Origin: Carya illinoinensis
Taxonomy: Eukaryota > Streptophyta > Magnoliopsida > Fagales > Juglandaceae
Assembly: GCF_018687715.1 (NCBI RefSeq)
Contig: NC_056766.1
Span: 3,996,501 to 4,060,500 of the forward strand
Length of the DNA stretch: 64,000 nucleotides
Reading direction: 5' to 3'
Made by a program: the position numbers and the translations under genes. The notes beneath the pieces were generated by a model. The model was not told the DNA's origin and searched no databases. It worked only from the letters and a program-made list of their open reading frames with translations. Of the stretch, positions 62,280-64,000 are shown in pieces; position 1 is the stretch's first letter, and each line of letters begins with the position of its first letter.

Positions 62280-62735
62280 CTTTATTGGTCCTTCCAAAAC
62301 CTTTATAGTATCAGTGACAGAAATGGGCTTCATGCGCTGATCCAAAGCAGTGACTTTCGTATCAAAAGGCCCACTCTTTAACTCAGGTAGCTGAATAGTC
62401 AGCACATCAGGTCCTGCTAACCCCTCTTTCAAAATCTATAACAATAAATATAGGGTAAGTGACCAATTTAAAAAATGTGTATAAAGATATAAACCACATC
62501 AACAAATTATCTACCTTGTAAGTATCATCTTTCTCCATGCCTATGATAACACCAAAATCTGAACGCCTGAAGTAGTAAACAAAATAAATGCAAATTATCA
62601 GATTATTAGATTCAGTATTCACAGAAGGTTTAAACTTCAGGAGCTCCTCTTCAAATGGCTCAACGCCCCAGCAACTTAAAGAATCTGTTGGTATTTTCTT
62701 AAATAAATATCCACCCTCATTGCCCTCTCTTTGAA
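62280..62735 (-). pseudogene. Fragment of an SPT5-like (KTF1/SPT5L-type) elongation factor gene
   Basis: Three minus-strand blocks remain. 62613-62735 reads GGYLFKKIPTDSLSCWGVEP then EEELLKFKPSVNTESNN. 62515-62566 reads RRSDFGVIIGMEKDDTYK with splice borders on both sides. About 62282-62435 reads ILKEGLAGPDVLTIQLPELK then GPFDTKVTALDQRMKPISV and TDTIKVLEGP. The F-G-V-I-I...ILKEG...ALDQ pattern is the KOW-region signature of SPT5 proteins. The EEELLKF segment and the MEKDDxYKILKEG wording fit the plant SPT5-like factor KTF1, which works with Argonaute and Pol V in RNA-directed DNA methylation. Block 1 runs straight into intron-like sequence without a donor, so exons between blocks 1 and 2 were deleted. 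Upstream it is joined to an RNase H-like fragment. It cannot encode a functional factor. KTF1 versus canonical SPT5 is the main uncertainty. Confidence 0.7.
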
Positions 62736-62965
62736 TAAAGCTCACTTTCCATCTAAAATATGATGGAAAGTTTCTGCTGCAAAGCTTCCACCAAATGACT
62801 AGCACTAGAATCATCCCTTTCCCCCTTCCTTACTGCATCAATAACTCCCTTCGCATCCCCTTCAAACTGGACATCCCCTAACCCCAGGTCTTCACATAGT
62901 ACCATGGCTTCCCACAAAGCAAAACATTCTACAACAAAAGCAACAAAAGCCCCCTCGTACACTAA
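62720..62965 (-). pseudogene. RNase H-like (RVT_3-type) fragment
   Basis: The minus strand reads VVECFALWEAMVLCEDLGLG, VQFEGDAKGVIDAV, then in another frame RWKVSFIQREGNE. This is the pattern of plant RNase H-like domains related to non-LTR retroelements (E-ALWEAM, F-GDA-VI-AV, F-REGN-AH). The end of the domain (A-H-L-A) is replaced by the SPT5-like fragment. A frame change occurs at about 62755. Part of it is duplicated in inverted form to its right. Confidence 0.65.
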
Positions 62966-63073
62966 GTCAATTACTTTAGTGGTCGTAATTGACTTAGTGT
63001 AATTTTTTGTTGTAGAATGTTTGCTTTGTGGGAAGCCATGGTACTATGTGAAGACCTGGGGTTAGGGGATGTC
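62870..63073. repeat. 204-bp near-perfect inverted repeat (hairpin)
   Basis: GACATCCCCTAACCCCAGG at 62870 is mirrored by CCTGGGGTTAGGGGATGTC ending at 63073. The outer arms are about 70 bp with one single-base indel. An inner pair ACACTAAGTCAATTAC (62960-62975) / GTAATTGACTTAGTGT (62985-63000) closes on a loop of about 9 bases. About 20 bases at 62940-62959 are unpaired. The left arm is part of the RNase H-like fragment. Confidence 0.92.
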
Positions 63074-64000
63074 TAGCTCCAATCAAAGCAAAAAATATCT
63101 TATGGACTACTGGAATATTTTCTATTACATGTAGGCAAGTAAATATTAATATTTACTTTTTCAGTTAAGAAATCCGCCATAAATATTGCAGAGCGTTAAG
63201 TATGGATAATTATATACTCTCCCATTTTATACTTATATATATATGTATGTATGTATGTATGTAGTATATATACCATTGTCACATAAAACCTCTCAATTTT
63301 GCTGACCTTAGTATTCAGAAAATTTAAAGCCTGCACTTTCTATATATATATATATATATATAAATTGCATAAATATATATATATATATATGTATAATATA
63401 TAATATATATACACTTATATAAGCTGGGCGATATTCATCATACTAGCAAGGTCAGAAAACATTTTCATGTAGCAATTTCAAGCTTGAGAATTTCCCTTTG
63501 TATCGTTAACATACCAGACCATACATATACAAAACCAACTCTAGGAACTACATATACAAAACTCACTGTCAATACAAAACAATCGCTTTATACATAACGA
63601 ATCTGAAATCGATACACGGAGGGCCATCAAAGCCACATCATGGGGCTCATATCTCCAACGTGCCAACAACCATTAAGGCATCTATTGAACAAGTCTTAGT
63701 GTCTCAGCTAGTCTGCACCAGATTATTAATGTGTCTGAAAGGAACATATTCTATTGCTGATTCTGTTAATTTTGATGGTTCTATGTTAGAACTTATAAAT
63801 ATGGTTCTATTGATGATTTGGAAATTGAAGTATGCTGCTGAATTTGTTAGTTGTGCACGTTTAAGACTTATAGTTTTCAAGTTTTAAGATTACTTCTAAT
63901 ACCCGTAATATGTATTCTAATGCTTGTTGTGATGTTTAAAAATGGCCATTTAAACATATATATACATGTTTATAGTGGGAAAAGTGGCTGCTGGAGTGGC
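63074..64000. other. AT-rich sequence at the right edge, no gene recognised
   Basis: Contains (TA)n and (TATG)n runs at about 63234-63265 and 63342-63412. The frame at 63660-63887 is unrecognised. Confidence 0.45.

Overview
The window is eukaryotic nuclear DNA from a plant, most likely a eudicot. The evidence is spliced genes with GT/AG introns, a wall-associated receptor kinase, and plant-type hAT, CACTA and LTR elements. The species cannot be fixed from the sequence alone. No intact ordinary host gene was found. The window is a repeat-rich, layered segment in which most coding sequence belongs to transposons or is broken.

Layout. 978-3886 is a 2.9-kb candidate solo LTR with a 5-bp target-site duplication (TSD). 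6137-9814 (minus strand) is a wall-associated kinase (WAK) gene in three exons, disabled by one nonsense codon and two one-base frameshifts. Two further copies of its promoter and signal-peptide exon follow in tandem to about 14.7 kb. 15780-45801 is one nested complex: an old hAT transposon bounded by an 8-bp TSD (CATTTACC), split by two CACTA-type elements. CACTA-1 (17091-29812, TSD TTA) keeps a TNP2 transposase, a PF03004-type second transposase (both minus) and a Transposase_32-type gene (plus), with divergent promoters in its AT-rich centre. CACTA-2 (30006-42454, TSD ATC, unusual CATTA ends) has no recognisable transposase and carries an exon-intron fragment of a MAF1-like gene (Pol III repressor). 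The hAT transposase itself (42993-45189) is broken at several points.

46066-59001 holds three copies of one 4.0-4.5-kb LTR-like unit, each with a 5-bp TSD: copy A inverted, copy B direct, and copy C inserted inside copy B. From 59732 a third CACTA-type end begins, with a promoter and leader; its other end is not seen. At 62280-62735 (minus) lies a rearranged fragment of an SPT5-like/KTF1-type gene, joined to an RNase H-like fragment that is partly duplicated as a 204-bp hairpin.

How the parts work together: the most informative unit is CACTA-1. A CpG-rich palindromic motif, ACGT-NCGN-ACGT, occurs in dense arrays just inside both termini and beside both internal promoters. This suggests that one DNA-binding protein, plausibly the PF03004 product, acts both at the transposon ends and on the element's own expression. 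Motifs, TSDs, splice sites and lesions were read directly; protein families were recognised by motif, without database searches.
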